The notes under the pieces: model-generated | What the model saw: the letters and a program-made list of their open reading frames with translations, nothing else | Told to the model about the DNA's origin: nothing | Databases searched by the model: none | Origin: Mycobacteriales bacterium | GTDB taxonomy: Bacteria > Actinomycetota > Actinomycetes > Mycobacteriales > QHCD01 | Direction: 5' to 3' | Length of the DNA: 41,327 nucleotides | Assembly: GCA_036497565.1 (NCBI GenBank) | Contig: DASXJE010000105.1 | Location: 1-41,327, forward strand | Shown: positions 27,633 to 36,351 of the stretch, piece after piece | Layout: every line of letters begins with the position of its first letter | How positions within the stretch are numbered: the first letter of the stretch is position 1 | Translations under genes and position numbers: made by a program

Positions 27633-27788
27633 CTCAACTGTTATGCAGATGGTGCCCCTGGTACGTCTGATACGTCTGGGGAAGCCGATCCTGCCCGGGA
27701 GATTACTACAGCCGCCCGATCAACCCGTCGAACGGTGCAAACAGGGCCCGGAGAGTGGCACACACCACGTCCGAACCCATCTCGGTCG
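27633..27788. other. Intergenic region with 8-bp direct repeat
   Basis: 156 nt between the Pro/Thr/Ser-rich protein gene (start 27632) and the end of the FAD oxidoreductase gene (27789), both on the minus strand. TACGTCTG occurs at 27662-27669 and 27671-27678, spaced 9 bp, about 30-45 bp upstream of the ATG. It could be a pair of half-sites for a regulator or chance. Confidence 0.35.
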
Positions 27789-29183
27789 CTACTTCCGGCC
27801 GGCCACCGCGTCGGCGAACCGGGCGAGGCCCGAGGTGCGCGCGCTCCGGCGGCGTCGCTCCAGCGCGTCCGCGGCGCGGTAGATGCGGTAGAGCGAATGC
27901 ACCCCCAGCCAGCGCAGCGGTTCGGGCTCCCAGGTGCGCACGGTCCGGTCGACCCACGGCAGGGCCGTCAGCGCGGTCTCGCGGTCGAGGATCAGGTCGC
28001 GCAGCGTCCGACCGGCCAGGTTGCTGCTCGCGAGGCCGAGCCCGACGTAGCCGCCCGCCCATGCCGCGCCGGTACGCCGGTCAAGGCCGACCGTCGCGCA
28101 CCAGTCCCTGGGTACGCCGAGCACACCGCACCACGCGTGGGCGATCGGCGCGCCGCGCAACGGCGGAAAGAGCCGGCCGAGCATCACGCCGAGCATGGCG
28201 ATCGTGGCGTCCTGAGTACGGCCGGCATTGTCGGTGCGGGACCCGAACCGGTAGGGCACGCCGCGCCCGCCGATGGCGACCCGGCCGTCAGCGGTGCGTT
28301 GGGCGTAGACATAACCGTGGGCGGCATCGCCGAGCGTCTCGAATCCGGCCCAGCCGAGCTCGTCCCAGAGCCGGTCGGGCAACGGGTCGGTGACGATCAT
28401 GGCGCTGTTCATCGGCAGCCAGCTGCGCCGCAGCCCGGGCAGCTGCGGGGTGAACCCCTCGGCGGCCCGGACGATAAGCGGAGCTCGCACCGAGCCGGTC
28501 GCCGTGACGACCTGTGCCGGCCGGAGCTCGGTCACCGCCGTGCGTTCATAGATCGATACGCCGAGCCGCTCGACCGCCTCGGCCAGGCCGCGCGCGAGCT
28601 TCGCCGGCTGGATCCGGGCGGCGGCGGGCTGGAACCGGGACCCCAGCGCTCCCGCCACCCGGACCCGGCGGAGCGTCGCGTCGCGGTCGAGCAGCACCGC
28701 CTCGTCCGGCGCGACCCCCCAGCCCGCACCGATTCGCTGTTCGTGCCGGACCCGCGACCACTGCGCCGGATTGGTCGCGACCCGCAGGATTCCGCCCTTG
28801 ACGATGTCGGCGTCGATCCCTTCCCGCGCGGCGACGGCGATCACCTCGTCCACGGTCTGCCGCAGGGCCCGCTCCATCGCGACGACGGCCTCGTGCCCGC
28901 GGGCCTTCGCGTATTTCTCGCGGTTGTATTCCAGCCCTCCGGTGAGTTGACCACCGTTGCGCCCGGACGCGCCGAAACCGGCGAACTCGCGCTCGACCAC
29001 GACGATCCGCAACGCCGGCTCGGCCTGCGCGAGGTAGTAGGCGGTCCACAGGCCGGTGTAGCCCGCGCCGACGATGCAGACGTCGGCGGCGACGTCGCCG
29101 GGCAGCGCCGGGCGGTACGACGGCGGCCCGCCGAGGCCGGCGTACCAGAACGACACCTCGCCGTTGACCCGCGCGCCGGTCAC
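27789..29183 (-). CDS. FAD-dependent amine oxidoreductase (DAO / gamma-glutamylputrescine oxidase-like)
   Basis: The 464-residue protein has the N-terminal dinucleotide fold DVCIVGAGYTGLWTAYYLAQ (about residues 27-46), the motif GASGRNGGQLTGGL seen in PuuB/GlpD/DAO-type flavoproteins, and a C-terminal AWAGGYVGLGLASSNLAGRTL closing segment. Members oxidise secondary amines or amino acids with FAD. GTG at 29183 overlaps the stop of the HMG-CoA lyase gene (GTGA), so it is translated as part of the methylcrotonyl-CoA carboxylase operon. Its presence in a leucine-catabolic operon is unusual; substrate unknown. Confidence 0.85.
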   Translation of the reverse strand: MTGARVNGEVSFWYAGLGGPPSYRPALPGDVAADVCIVGAGYTGLWTAYYLAQAEPALRIVVVEREFAGFGASGRNGGQLTGGLEYNREKYAKARGHEAVVAMERALRQTVDEVIAVAAREGIDADIVKGGILRVATNPAQWSRVRHEQRIGAGWGVAPDEAVLLDRDATLRRVRVAGALGSRFQPAAARIQPAKLARGLAEAVERLGVSIYERTAVTELRPAQVVTATGSVRAPLIVRAAEGFTPQLPGLRRSWLPMNSAMIVTDPLPDRLWDELGWAGFETLGDAAHGYVYAQRTADGRVAIGGRGVPYRFGSRTDNAGRTQDATIAMLGVMLGRLFPPLRGAPIAHAWCGVLGVPRDWCATVGLDRRTGAAWAGGYVGLGLASSNLAGRTLRDLILDRETALTALPWVDRTVRTWEPEPLRWLGVHSLYRIYRAADALERRRRSARTSGLARFADAVAGRK

Positions 29184-30124
29184 TCCGCCGGCCCGGGCGC
29201 GGGCGAGAGAGCCTGGACCACCCGCGACGGGCTCGGCCGGCCGAGAATTCCGGCCATCCAGCGGCTGGTCTCCACGAGGGCCGAGAGGTCGACGCCGGTG
29301 TGGATGCCGAGCCCGTCGAGCATCCAGACCAGGTCCTCGGTCGCGAGGTTTCCGGTCGCGCTCTCGGCGTAGGGGCAGCCGCCGAGGCCACCGGCCGATG
29401 CGTCGACGGTGCGCACCCCGCAGCGCAGCGCCGCGAGGGTGTTGGCGAGCGCCTGCCCGTAGGTGTCGTGGAAGTGCACCGCCAACCGGTCGACGCCGAC
29501 GCCCGCATCGGAGAACGCCTGCAGCAATGCCGCCACATGGCCGGGCGTCCCGACACCGATCGTGTCGCCGAGGCTGAGCTCGGCGGCACCGAGGTCGAGC
29601 AGCCGCCGGCCGACGGAGACGACCTGCGGAATCGGCACGGCGCCTTCCCACGGATCGCCGAAACACATCGAGACGTAGGCGCGCACCGGCACCCCCTCGG
29701 CCGTCGCACGCCGCACCACCGGGGTGAACATCGCGATCGACTCGTCGACGGTGCGGTTGAGGTTGCGCCGCGCGAAGGACTCGGTGGCGCTGCCGAATAT
29801 CGCGACCTCGCCGACGCCGTGGTCGAGCGCCCGTTGCAGTCCGCGCTCGTTGGGGACAAGCACCGGATGGCGTACGCCGTCGGCAGGGTCGAGCAGGTCG
29901 ACGAGCTGCTCCGCGTCGGCGAGCTGCGGCACCCATTCCGGCCGCACGAAGCTGGTCGCCTCCACGACGCGCAGCCCGGCCGCGACGAGCGCGGCGATGA
30001 ACCGGGCCTTGTCCTCGACCAGGACGACGCGCGCCTCGTTCTGCAGGCCGTCGCGCGGGCCGACCTCGTAGATGGTCACCCGATCGGGGAGGCCGGCGAG
30101 CGCGATCTCGGGGAAGGCCGGCAT
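29180..30124 (-). CDS. mvaB: Hydroxymethylglutaryl-CoA lyase
   Basis: This 314-residue TIM-barrel lyase cleaves HMG-CoA to acetoacetate and acetyl-CoA, the last step of leucine catabolism. Marks are VGPRDGLQNEARVV at the N-terminus (Arg and Asp at the active site), EATSFVRPEWVPQLAD, LSLGDTIGVGTPG, the metal-binding HFHDTYGQALAN, and the catalytic Cys loop GGLGGCPYA. ATG at 30124 overlaps the stop of the carboxylase alpha gene (TGATG); an alternative GTG at 30127 is 3 nt upstream. It is thus tightly coupled to the upstream gene. Confidence 0.95.
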   Translation of the reverse strand: MPAFPEIALAGLPDRVTIYEVGPRDGLQNEARVVLVEDKARFIAALVAAGLRVVEATSFVRPEWVPQLADAEQLVDLLDPADGVRHPVLVPNERGLQRALDHGVGEVAIFGSATESFARRNLNRTVDESIAMFTPVVRRATAEGVPVRAYVSMCFGDPWEGAVPIPQVVSVGRRLLDLGAAELSLGDTIGVGTPGHVAALLQAFSDAGVGVDRLAVHFHDTYGQALANTLAALRCGVRTVDASAGGLGGCPYAESATGNLATEDLVWMLDGLGIHTGVDLSALVETSRWMAGILGRPSPSRVVQALSPAPGPAE

Positions 30125-32115
30125 CACTGACCTTCCCCGGGCGGAGTGACCACGGCAAGTACCTGGTCCATGACCACCGATTGTCCCGCGTTCGCCGACA
30201 GTTCGGTGAGTACGCCGGCGATCGGCGCGGTGAGCGCGTGCTCCATCTTCATCGCCTCCACGGCCAGCAGCGGCTGGCCGAGGGCGACCCGATCGCCCAC
30301 GGCGGCGTGGACGACGGTGACGGTCCCGGGCATCGGCGCGAGCACCGACCCGGACACCGCGCCCCCGTCGTCGTGGCGGGCGGCGGCCAGGCGTTCCTGT
30401 TCGCGGATCAGCCAGGTCGCGCCCTCCCGCGCGAGCCAGGTCGTCTCGCCGTCCTCGGCGAAGGCGAAGGACGTGGTGTCGTCGCGATAGGTCAGGGTGA
30501 GTCCGCCGGCGGAGGCGACCGCCCGGGCCGGTTCGACCGGCCCGTCGCCGACCGCCACCTGCGCGTCGTCCGTTGTGCCGCGCACTCGCACCTCGACGGG
30601 CGGGTGCCCGCCGACCCGCATCGCCCAGCTCGCCCAGGCCGGTGATCCGAGCCGCCAGCCGCTGGTGGCGTCGAACGGGTCGAGGACCGGACCGGTCGGC
30701 TGCATCGCGGCCAGCCGGACCAGAGCGGCCGCGACGAGCACCCGGTCGTCGTACCGATCTTCGACGAGGTCGTCGATGCGGCGCTCCACCAGCTCGGTGT
30801 CGAGCCGGCCCGCGACGACGTCGTCATCAGCGAGCAGCGCGCGCAGAAAAGCGGCGTTGGTCTGCACCCCGAGCACCACCGTGTCGGACAGGGCGCGGTC
30901 CAGTCGCTGCAGCGCGACTCTGCGGTCCGGAGCCCAGGCCACGATCTTGGCGAGCATCGGGTCGTAGTCGGTGCCGACCGTCATGCCCGAGTCGATGCCC
31001 GAGTCGATGCGCACGTGCGGACCGGCGGCCTCCCGCACCCGCAGGAGCCGGCCGGCGGACGGGAGGAAGCCGTGCGCGGGGTCTTCGGCGTAGAGGCGGG
31101 CCTCGATCGCGTGACCGCTCACCCGCACGTCGTCCTGTGCCAGGGGCAGGGGCTCTCCCGCGGCCACCCGCAGTTGCAGCTCGACGAGGTCGAGGCCGGT
31201 GACGAGCTCGGTGACCGGGTGCTCGACCTGCAGCCGAGTGTTCATCTCCATGAAGTAGAAGTCGTCGGGTCGCTCGGCACCGACGATGAACTCCACGGTG
31301 CCGGCGCCGGTGTAGCCGACGGCGCGGGCCGCTTCGACGGCCGACAGCCCCATCGCGGCGCGCCGGGACGGGGTGATCAGCGTCGAGGGCGCCTCCTCGA
31401 CGATCTTCTGGTGCCGCCGCTGCAGGCTGCATTCGCGCTCCCCGAGGTGCAGCACGTGGCCGCGCCCGTCGGCCATGATCTGGATCTCGATGTGCCGCGG
31501 CCGTTCGATGAATCGCTCGACCAGCAGGGTGTCGTCGCCGAAGGACCCCTGCGCCTCGCGCCGCGCCGAGGCGATCGCGGTGGCGCTCTCGTCCGGACTG
31601 CGGACGAGGCGCATCCCCTTGCCGCCGCCGCCGGCGGACGGCTTGAGCAGCACCGGGAATCCGACTTCGCGTGCTGCGGCGGCGACCTCCGCGTCGGTCA
31701 TGCCGGCCGCGCCGAGCCCGGGTACGACGGGTACGCCGGCCGCGGCGACGAGCGCCTTGGCCCGGATCTTGTCGCCCATGGCCGCGATCGCGGTCGCCGG
31801 CGGCCCGACGAAGACGACTCCGGCGGCCTCGCAGGCACGGGCGAAGTCGGCGTTCTCGGCGAGGAAGCCGTATCCGGGATGGATCGCCTGCGCCGCAGTG
31901 CGTTTCGCGGCCTCGAGAATCTTCTCGATGTCGAGATAGCTGCGTGAGGCGCCCGCCGGGCCGATCCGTACGGCGATATCGGCCTCGGCGACGTGACGGG
32001 CATCGGCGTCGGCATCGCTGTAGACCGCAACCGATCGCACACCGAGCCCGCGGAGGGTGCGCATGATCCGCACCGCGATCTCGCCGCGGTTGGCGACCAG
32101 CACGGTGTCGAACAC
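30124..32115 (-). CDS. accA1: Methylcrotonyl-CoA carboxylase, biotin-containing alpha subunit
   Basis: The 663-residue subunit has biotin carboxylase (about residues 1-445; ATP-grasp loop GGGGKGMRLV, HPGYGFLAEN, EMNTRLQVEHPVTE) and a C-terminal BCCP domain with the biotin Lys K623 in VEAMKMEH. It carboxylates biotin and passes it to the beta subunit. Its neighbours (beta subunit, HMG-CoA lyase and the divergent TetR gene) identify it as the leucine-pathway enzyme rather than propionyl-CoA carboxylase. In M. tuberculosis accA1/accD1 (Rv2501c/Rv2502c) are the counterparts. GTG start at 32115 after AGGGG. Confidence 0.94.
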   Translation of the reverse strand: MFDTVLVANRGEIAVRIMRTLRGLGVRSVAVYSDADADARHVAEADIAVRIGPAGASRSYLDIEKILEAAKRTAAQAIHPGYGFLAENADFARACEAAGVVFVGPPATAIAAMGDKIRAKALVAAAGVPVVPGLGAAGMTDAEVAAAAREVGFPVLLKPSAGGGGKGMRLVRSPDESATAIASARREAQGSFGDDTLLVERFIERPRHIEIQIMADGRGHVLHLGERECSLQRRHQKIVEEAPSTLITPSRRAAMGLSAVEAARAVGYTGAGTVEFIVGAERPDDFYFMEMNTRLQVEHPVTELVTGLDLVELQLRVAAGEPLPLAQDDVRVSGHAIEARLYAEDPAHGFLPSAGRLLRVREAAGPHVRIDSGIDSGMTVGTDYDPMLAKIVAWAPDRRVALQRLDRALSDTVVLGVQTNAAFLRALLADDDVVAGRLDTELVERRIDDLVEDRYDDRVLVAAALVRLAAMQPTGPVLDPFDATSGWRLGSPAWASWAMRVGGHPPVEVRVRGTTDDAQVAVGDGPVEPARAVASAGGLTLTYRDDTTSFAFAEDGETTWLAREGATWLIREQERLAAARHDDGGAVSGSVLAPMPGTVTVVHAAVGDRVALGQPLLAVEAMKMEHALTAPIAGVLTELSANAGQSVVMDQVLAVVTPPGEGQ

Positions 32116-32161
32116 GTGTCATCCCCTGCCGTCGTGGGCGGTCCGGTCGGACCGCCGCAAT

Positions 32162-33775
32162 CTACATCCGGAACACGCCGTAGCCGACCGGCGCGAGCGG
32201 CGCGTTGGCGCACGCCGAGAGCGCAAGACCGAGCACGGTGCGGGTGTCGGCCGGGTCGATGACCCCGTCGTCCCACAGCCGGGCGGTGGCGTAGTAGGGA
32301 TTGCCCTGGTGCTCGTACTGTTCCCGGATCGGTGCGACGAATCGCGCCTCGGCCTCCGCCGGCCATTCGTCGCCGCTCGCCTCGATCTGCTCCCGACGTA
32401 CCGTTGCCAGCACCGAAGCCGCTTGCTCGCCGCCCATCACCGAGATGCGGGCGTTGGGCCACATCCACAGGAACCGCGGCGAATATGCCCGCCCGCACAT
32501 CGAGTAGTTGCCGGCGCCGAAGGAACCACCCACGACGACGGTCAGCTTCGGGACCCGCGCGCACGCGACGGCGGTGACCATCTTGGCGCCGTGCTTGGCG
32601 ATTCCGCCGGCCTCGTAGTCGCGCCCGACCATGAAACCGGTGATGTTCTGCAGAAAGACCAGGGGAATCTGGCGTTGGTCGCACAGCTCGATGAAGTGCG
32701 CACCTTTCATCGCCGATTCGCTGAAGAGGATCCCGTTGTTGGCCACGATCCCGACCGGATGGCCGTGAATGTGGGCGAAACCCGTGACGAGGGTCGACCC
32801 GTAGAGCGCCTTGAACTCGTGAAAGCGGCTCCCGTCGACGATGCGGGCGATGACCTCCCGGACGTCGTACGGCGTGCGCGGATCAGCCGGCACCACACCG
32901 TAGAGCTGCGCCGGATCGACCGCAGGCTCCTCGGTCGGCCTGCACTGCCACGGCTTCGGCGCCCGCGGGCCGAGGGTGCCGACGACCGACCGGACGATCT
33001 GCAGGGCGTGCGCGTCGTCGTCGGCGAGATGGTCGGTGACGCCCGAGATACGCGAGTGCAGCTCGCCGCCGCCCAGGTCTTCGGCGCTGACCACCTCACC
33101 GGTCGCGGCCTTCACCAACGGCGGTCCGCCGAGAAAGATCGTGCCCTGGTTGCGGACGATCACCGCCTCGTCGCTCATCGCCGGAACATAGGCACCGCCG
33201 GCGGTGCACGACCCCAGCACGGCGGCGATCTGGGCGATGCCCGCCCGGGACATCGTCGCCTGGTTGTAGAAGATGCGCCCGAAGTGCTCGCGGTCGGGGA
33301 ACACGTCGTCCTGCATCGGCAGGAAGGCGCCGCCCGAGTCGACGAGATAGATGCACGGCAGCCGGTTGTGCAGCGCGACCTCCTGCGCCCGGAGGTGCTT
33401 CTTCACGGTGAGCGGGTAGTAAGTGCCGCCCTTGACGGTGGCGTCGTTCGCGACGATCACGACCTCGCGGCCGGCGACCCGTCCGACCCCCGTGATGATG
33501 CCAGCGCTCGGCGCCTCTCCGTCGTACATCCCGTCGGCCGCCAGGGGCGAGAGCTCCAGGAACGGCGAGGCCGGGTCGACCAGCGCATCGATCCGGTCGC
33601 GGGGCAGGAGTTTGCCGCGGTCGATGTGGCGCTTTCGAGCCCGCTCTGAGCCGCCTTGCGCCGCGGCCGCGAGCTTCTCCGACAGCTCGACGGCGAGCGC
33701 TCGGTGCGCGGCGGCGTTGCGGGCGAAGGCCTCGCTGGAGGAATCCGCCTTGCTGGCCAAGACCGGTGCGTCCAC
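32162..33775 (-). CDS. accD1: Methylcrotonyl-CoA carboxylase, carboxyltransferase beta subunit
   Basis: The 537-residue carboxyltransferase transfers CO2 from biotin to 3-methylcrotonyl-CoA. It has two crotonase-fold halves; the first contains [16 protein letters not shown] and [22 protein letters not shown], the second [20 protein letters not shown] and [24 protein letters not shown]...F (instead of ARIQEG) is the MCC-type substrate signature known for 3-methylcrotonyl-CoA carboxylases. GTG start at 33775 lies 6 nt after TAACAT, so its mRNA is likely leaderless, and the shared operator palindrome covers its -10. Confidence 0.95.
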   Translation of the reverse strand: MDAPVLASKADSSSEAFARNAAAHRALAVELSEKLAAAAQGGSERARKRHIDRGKLLPRDRIDALVDPASPFLELSPLAADGMYDGEAPSAGIITGVGRVAGREVVIVANDATVKGGTYYPLTVKKHLRAQEVALHNRLPCIYLVDSGGAFLPMQDDVFPDREHFGRIFYNQATMSRAGIAQIAAVLGSCTAGGAYVPAMSDEAVIVRNQGTIFLGGPPLVKAATGEVVSAEDLGGGELHSRISGVTDHLADDDAHALQIVRSVVGTLGPRAPKPWQCRPTEEPAVDPAQLYGVVPADPRTPYDVREVIARIVDGSRFHEFKALYGSTLVTGFAHIHGHPVGIVANNGILFSESAMKGAHFIELCDQRQIPLVFLQNITGFMVGRDYEAGGIAKHGAKMVTAVACARVPKLTVVVGGSFGAGNYSMCGRAYSPRFLWMWPNARISVMGGEQAASVLATVRREQIEASGDEWPAEAEARFVAPIREQYEHQGNPYYATARLWDDGVIDPADTRTVLGLALSACANAPLAPVGYGVFRM

Positions 33776-33780
33776 GTTGT

Positions 33781-33802
33781 GATGTTAACAATCGTTAACA
33801 TC
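33781..33802. promoter_or_regulatory. Perfect palindromic operator between accD1 and the TetR gene
   Basis: GATGTTAAC (33781-33789), spacer AATC, GTTAACATC (33794-33802). It lies in the 45-nt divergent region. On the plus strand TTAACA at 33785-33790 and TAGCAT at 33809-33814 are spaced 18 bp, and the latter is 6 nt before the ATG at 33821. On the minus strand TAACAT (33787-33782) is the -10 of accD1. A TetR dimer bound here would block both promoters. The regulator is most likely the adjacent gene product. Confidence 0.82.
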
Positions 33803-33820
33803 GTCGTCTAGCATGGTGGC

Positions 33821-34423
33821 ATGTCGAGTCGGCGCGACGAGATCCTCGCGGAGGCCGCCCGGCTCTTCGCCGGGCGCGGATTCCACGGTGTCGGCGTCGA
33901 CGACATCGGCGCGGCGGTCGGACTGTCGGGCCCGGCGCTGTACCGGCACTTCCCCAGCAAGGACGCCATGCTGGCGGAGATGCTGGTGCGGGTCAGCGAC
34001 CGGCTGCTGAGCGTCGGGCGGGAACGCGTCCGGGCCGCTGCCACGCCGGACGACGCGCTGGACACCTTGGTGCGCTGGCACATCGAGTTCGCGCTCGGCA
34101 ACCCGGAGCTCATCACGGTCCAGGACCGCGACCTCGCCAACTGCAGTGACCCGGATCGGCGCCGGGTCCGCCGGTTGCAGCGCCGCTACGTCGAGGTCTG
34201 GGTCGGCGTACTCGCCGCCGCCCATCCCGGCTGCGATCGCGGTCGGCTGCGGGCCGCCGCGCACGCCGTCTTCGGGCTGCTCAACTCGACCCCGCACAGC
34301 GCACTCGGGGTCGACGGTGCGGCGATGGCCGACCTGCTCAGGGAGATGGCGCTGGCGGCGTTCGCGACCGCGTCCGCCGACGCGCGTAGCGTGCAGAGCG
34401 GTCGGGCAACGGCACGCGGGTGA
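33821..34423 (+). CDS. TetR-family regulator of the branched-chain/leucine catabolic genes
   Basis: The 200-residue repressor has the N-terminal helix-turn-helix SRRDEILAEAARLFAGRGFHG, VDDIGAAVGLSGPALYRHFPSKDAML (about residues 3-55) and a ligand domain of about 150 residues. Divergent position and the shared palindrome imply it represses the carboxylase operon and itself, releasing on an acyl-CoA or keto acid ligand. In M. tuberculosis the gene next to accA1/accD1, Rv2506 (BkaR), does this, and this protein may be its counterpart; I base that on position and family. ATG at 33821 is leaderless with TAGCAT at 33809-33814. Confidence 0.9.
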   Translation: MSSRRDEILAEAARLFAGRGFHGVGVDDIGAAVGLSGPALYRHFPSKDAMLAEMLVRVSDRLLSVGRERVRAAATPDDALDTLVRWHIEFALGNPELITVQDRDLANCSDPDRRRVRRLQRRYVEVWVGVLAAAHPGCDRGRLRAAAHAVFGLLNSTPHSALGVDGAAMADLLREMALAAFATASADARSVQSGRATARG

Positions 34424-34433
34424 AGGGATCGGC

Positions 34434-34952
34434 ATGGTCGAGCACGCCACGACCGCGGCGGAGTTCACCTCGGCGCTCGCCGAGTTCGCCAGCGGCGTCG
34501 CCGTGGTCGCCGTGCGCGATGACGACGACGACGTCGGGATCACGACGACCGCTTTCGCCTCGGTGTCGCTGGAGCCGCCACTCGTCCTGGTCGCGATCAA
34601 TTCGGCGTCCTACGTCGACGAGGTGCTCGCCGCGCGCGAGCGGTGGGCCGTCTCGGTGCTGGCCCGCGACCAGGAGCACGTCGCGAGCCGGTTCGCCGTC
34701 GCCGGACGGCCGAGCGCACGGCATCTGCTGACCGATCTCGGTCACCACCGCGGCGAACTCTCCGGCGCGCTCATCGTCGACGACGGGCTCACCGCACTGG
34801 AGTGCCAGACGCATGACCGGGTGCCTGCGGGCGACCACACGGTGCTGATCGGTCGCGTGCTGCAGGTCGACTACCGGGATCCGGACCGGCCGCCTTTGAT
34901 CCACTTCCGCAGCCGATATCGCGGTCTCGCCGGCCCCGGTCGCGCCGGTTGA
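34434..34952 (+). CDS. Flavin reductase-like FMN-binding protein
   Basis: The 172-residue protein has the flavin reductase-like (HpaC/RutF) split-barrel fold: FTSALAEFASGVAVVAVRD, GITTTAFASVSLEPPLVLVAI, WAVSVLARDQEHVASRFA and HTVLIGRVLQVDYRDPDRPPLIHF. It reduces or binds FMN, typically as partner of a flavin-dependent oxygenase. The acyl-CoA dehydrogenase-like flavoprotein at 35264-36268 could be its partner, but that is inference. ATG at 34434 has GAAGGGA upstream; 10 nt separate it from the TetR gene. Confidence 0.88.
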   Translation: MVEHATTAAEFTSALAEFASGVAVVAVRDDDDDVGITTTAFASVSLEPPLVLVAINSASYVDEVLAARERWAVSVLARDQEHVASRFAVAGRPSARHLLTDLGHHRGELSGALIVDDGLTALECQTHDRVPAGDHTVLIGRVLQVDYRDPDRPPLIHFRSRYRGLAGPGRAG

Positions 34953-34959
34953 CGTCGTC

Positions 34960-35202
34960 CTACTGCTGGTAGGACTCGACCTCGTCGATCGGCCGGGCCT
35001 TGGCGTCGTCCGGGTTTTCGCCGTACTGCTCGCGGGCGCGACGCTGGCGGAGCAGATCCCAGCACTGGTCGAGCTGGGTCTCGACCTGGCTGAGCCGTGC
35101 CCGGGTCTGCTCGTCGCCTCCGGAGCCGACCGACTTGCTCCGCAGCTGGTGCTCCTCGGCGACCAGCTCACCGATCGTGTGGGTGATCTGCGTGTCGTCC
35201 AC
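34960..35202 (-). CDS. DUF2630 family protein
   Basis: The 80-residue soluble protein starts VDDTQITHTIGELVAEEHQLR and continues LSQVETQLDQCWDLLRQRRA, an all-helical coiled-coil-like protein of the DUF2630 family found in actinobacteria. Function unknown. GTG at 35202 has AGGAGG 4 nt upstream; a longer in-frame start is rejected. It is convergent with the flavin reductase-like gene, 7 nt apart. Confidence 0.88.
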   Translation of the reverse strand: MDDTQITHTIGELVAEEHQLRSKSVGSGGDEQTRARLSQVETQLDQCWDLLRQRRAREQYGENPDDAKARPIDEVESYQQ

Positions 35203-35263
35203 GTTGCCTCCTAGTGCTTCGTCATCCACCTTGTCACGATCGCCCCTACCCCGACCACTGCCA

Positions 35264-36268
35264 TCACGATTGGTCGGCCAGATGGCGGAGTTGCGCCCCG
35301 CGGAGGTCGGCCGTCTGCGCCTGGACGAGCAGAAACATCGCCTCCCGGGCCAGCCGCTGCGCGGGTGCGGTCGCCGCCATGGCTCGGCCGCCGCCGGCGA
35401 TGACGGCGGCGCTCGTCGCGGTCTGCATCACGTCCATCGCCTCGAGCCGGGCCGCGAGCCGATCGGCGAGGCGCTCCTCGGCCGGCACCCCGTCCAGCAG
35501 GGCGTAGGCGTCGCGGCGGGCGGTCTGCAGCCGGGAGCGCAGGACGCCCGCCAGCCGGGTGGCATCCTCGGTGGCGGCGCGCTCGAGCAGGTCGAGCGCG
35601 GCCCCGGCGATTCCGAAGACCGCCGGATTGACGTTCACCGTCGTACGCCGGTCGGCCGCGGACCAGTCCGCCATCGTGGTCCGGTGGATCATTGCGTCGG
35701 CGCCGACCCGCAGCCCGTCGAGGTGCAGCCGCACGGTGCGACTCGCCTCGAGCGCCGCGAGACGCATCGGCGCCGACGCCCGCAGCCCCGGTTGCTCGCG
35801 GGCGTCGATGAAACAGAAGACGACCTCGGCGTCGGGAGTGGTACCGGCGAGCATCAGGACGTCGTTGAGCCCCCATCCCGTGCACCACGGGGCGGTGCCG
35901 TCGAACTGCCAGCCTCCGTCGACGGGGGTGGCGGCGACCTGTACGCGGGGGTAGGAGCGCAGTTGGGAGAAGGCCACCCCGGCGAGCAGCGTCCCGTCGG
36001 CGAGCGGGCGCAGCAGCCGCTGGCGCGCCGCTCCCTCGCCACGGACCGCGGTCGCCAGCGGCGAGTGGTGCTGGACCTGCACGAACCAGGTGGTGGCGTC
36101 GGCCGCCGCCAGGATCTCGGAGACCAGCCGGATCACCGGCGGGGGGGCCGCGGTGCCGCCGACCTCGACCGGCGCGCCCATCCCGAGCAGGCCGGACGCC
36201 TTGATCGCGGCGATGTGCGACGGCGGGATGCCCGCACGGTCGACCTGCGCGGCCTGCGGGGCGAGCAC
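35264..36268 (-). CDS. Acyl-CoA dehydrogenase/flavin monooxygenase-like protein, start uncertain
   Basis: The 334-residue reading (from GTG 36268) has the acyl-CoA dehydrogenase fold: ATTWFVQVQHHSPLA, LAGVAFSQLRSY, WQFDGTAPWCTGWG, ALEASRTVRLHLDGL and a helical C-terminal domain. No general-base Glu of the classical dehydrogenases is obvious, so it may be a two-component flavin monooxygenase (HsaA-like) or an inactive relative. The frame stays open upstream for another 29 codons before reaching the SDR stop codon, with residues (VQVARDLADRVLAPQ) that look like the natural N-terminus. No ATG, GTG or TTG occurs there; CTG at 36355 overlaps the SDR stop (CTGA). True start may be this CTG. Confidence 0.75.
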   Translation of the reverse strand: MLAPQAAQVDRAGIPPSHIAAIKASGLLGMGAPVEVGGTAAPPPVIRLVSEILAAADATTWFVQVQHHSPLATAVRGEGAARQRLLRPLADGTLLAGVAFSQLRSYPRVQVAATPVDGGWQFDGTAPWCTGWGLNDVLMLAGTTPDAEVVFCFIDAREQPGLRASAPMRLAALEASRTVRLHLDGLRVGADAMIHRTTMADWSAADRRTTVNVNPAVFGIAGAALDLLERAATEDATRLAGVLRSRLQTARRDAYALLDGVPAEERLADRLAARLEAMDVMQTATSAAVIAGGGRAMAATAPAQRLAREAMFLLVQAQTADLRGAQLRHLADQS

Positions 36269-36351
36269 GCGATCGGCCAGATCCCGCGCGACTTGTACCG
36301 AGGGGTGTGCGTCGCCCGCATCCCCGGCGGCCGCCGGGTCGGTGGCGCCGG

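Noticed and set aside
27662-27678. Direct repeat TACGTCTG as a mobile element target duplication
   Set aside because: The copies are adjacent (1 nt apart) with nothing inserted between them; a regulator site or chance is simpler.
26934-29372. 812-codon plus-strand frame across the Pro/Thr/Ser-rich gene and the FAD oxidoreductase gene
   Set aside because: It crosses a real intergenic region and two genes on the other strand; the translated text is Arg/Gly/Asp-rich without structure.
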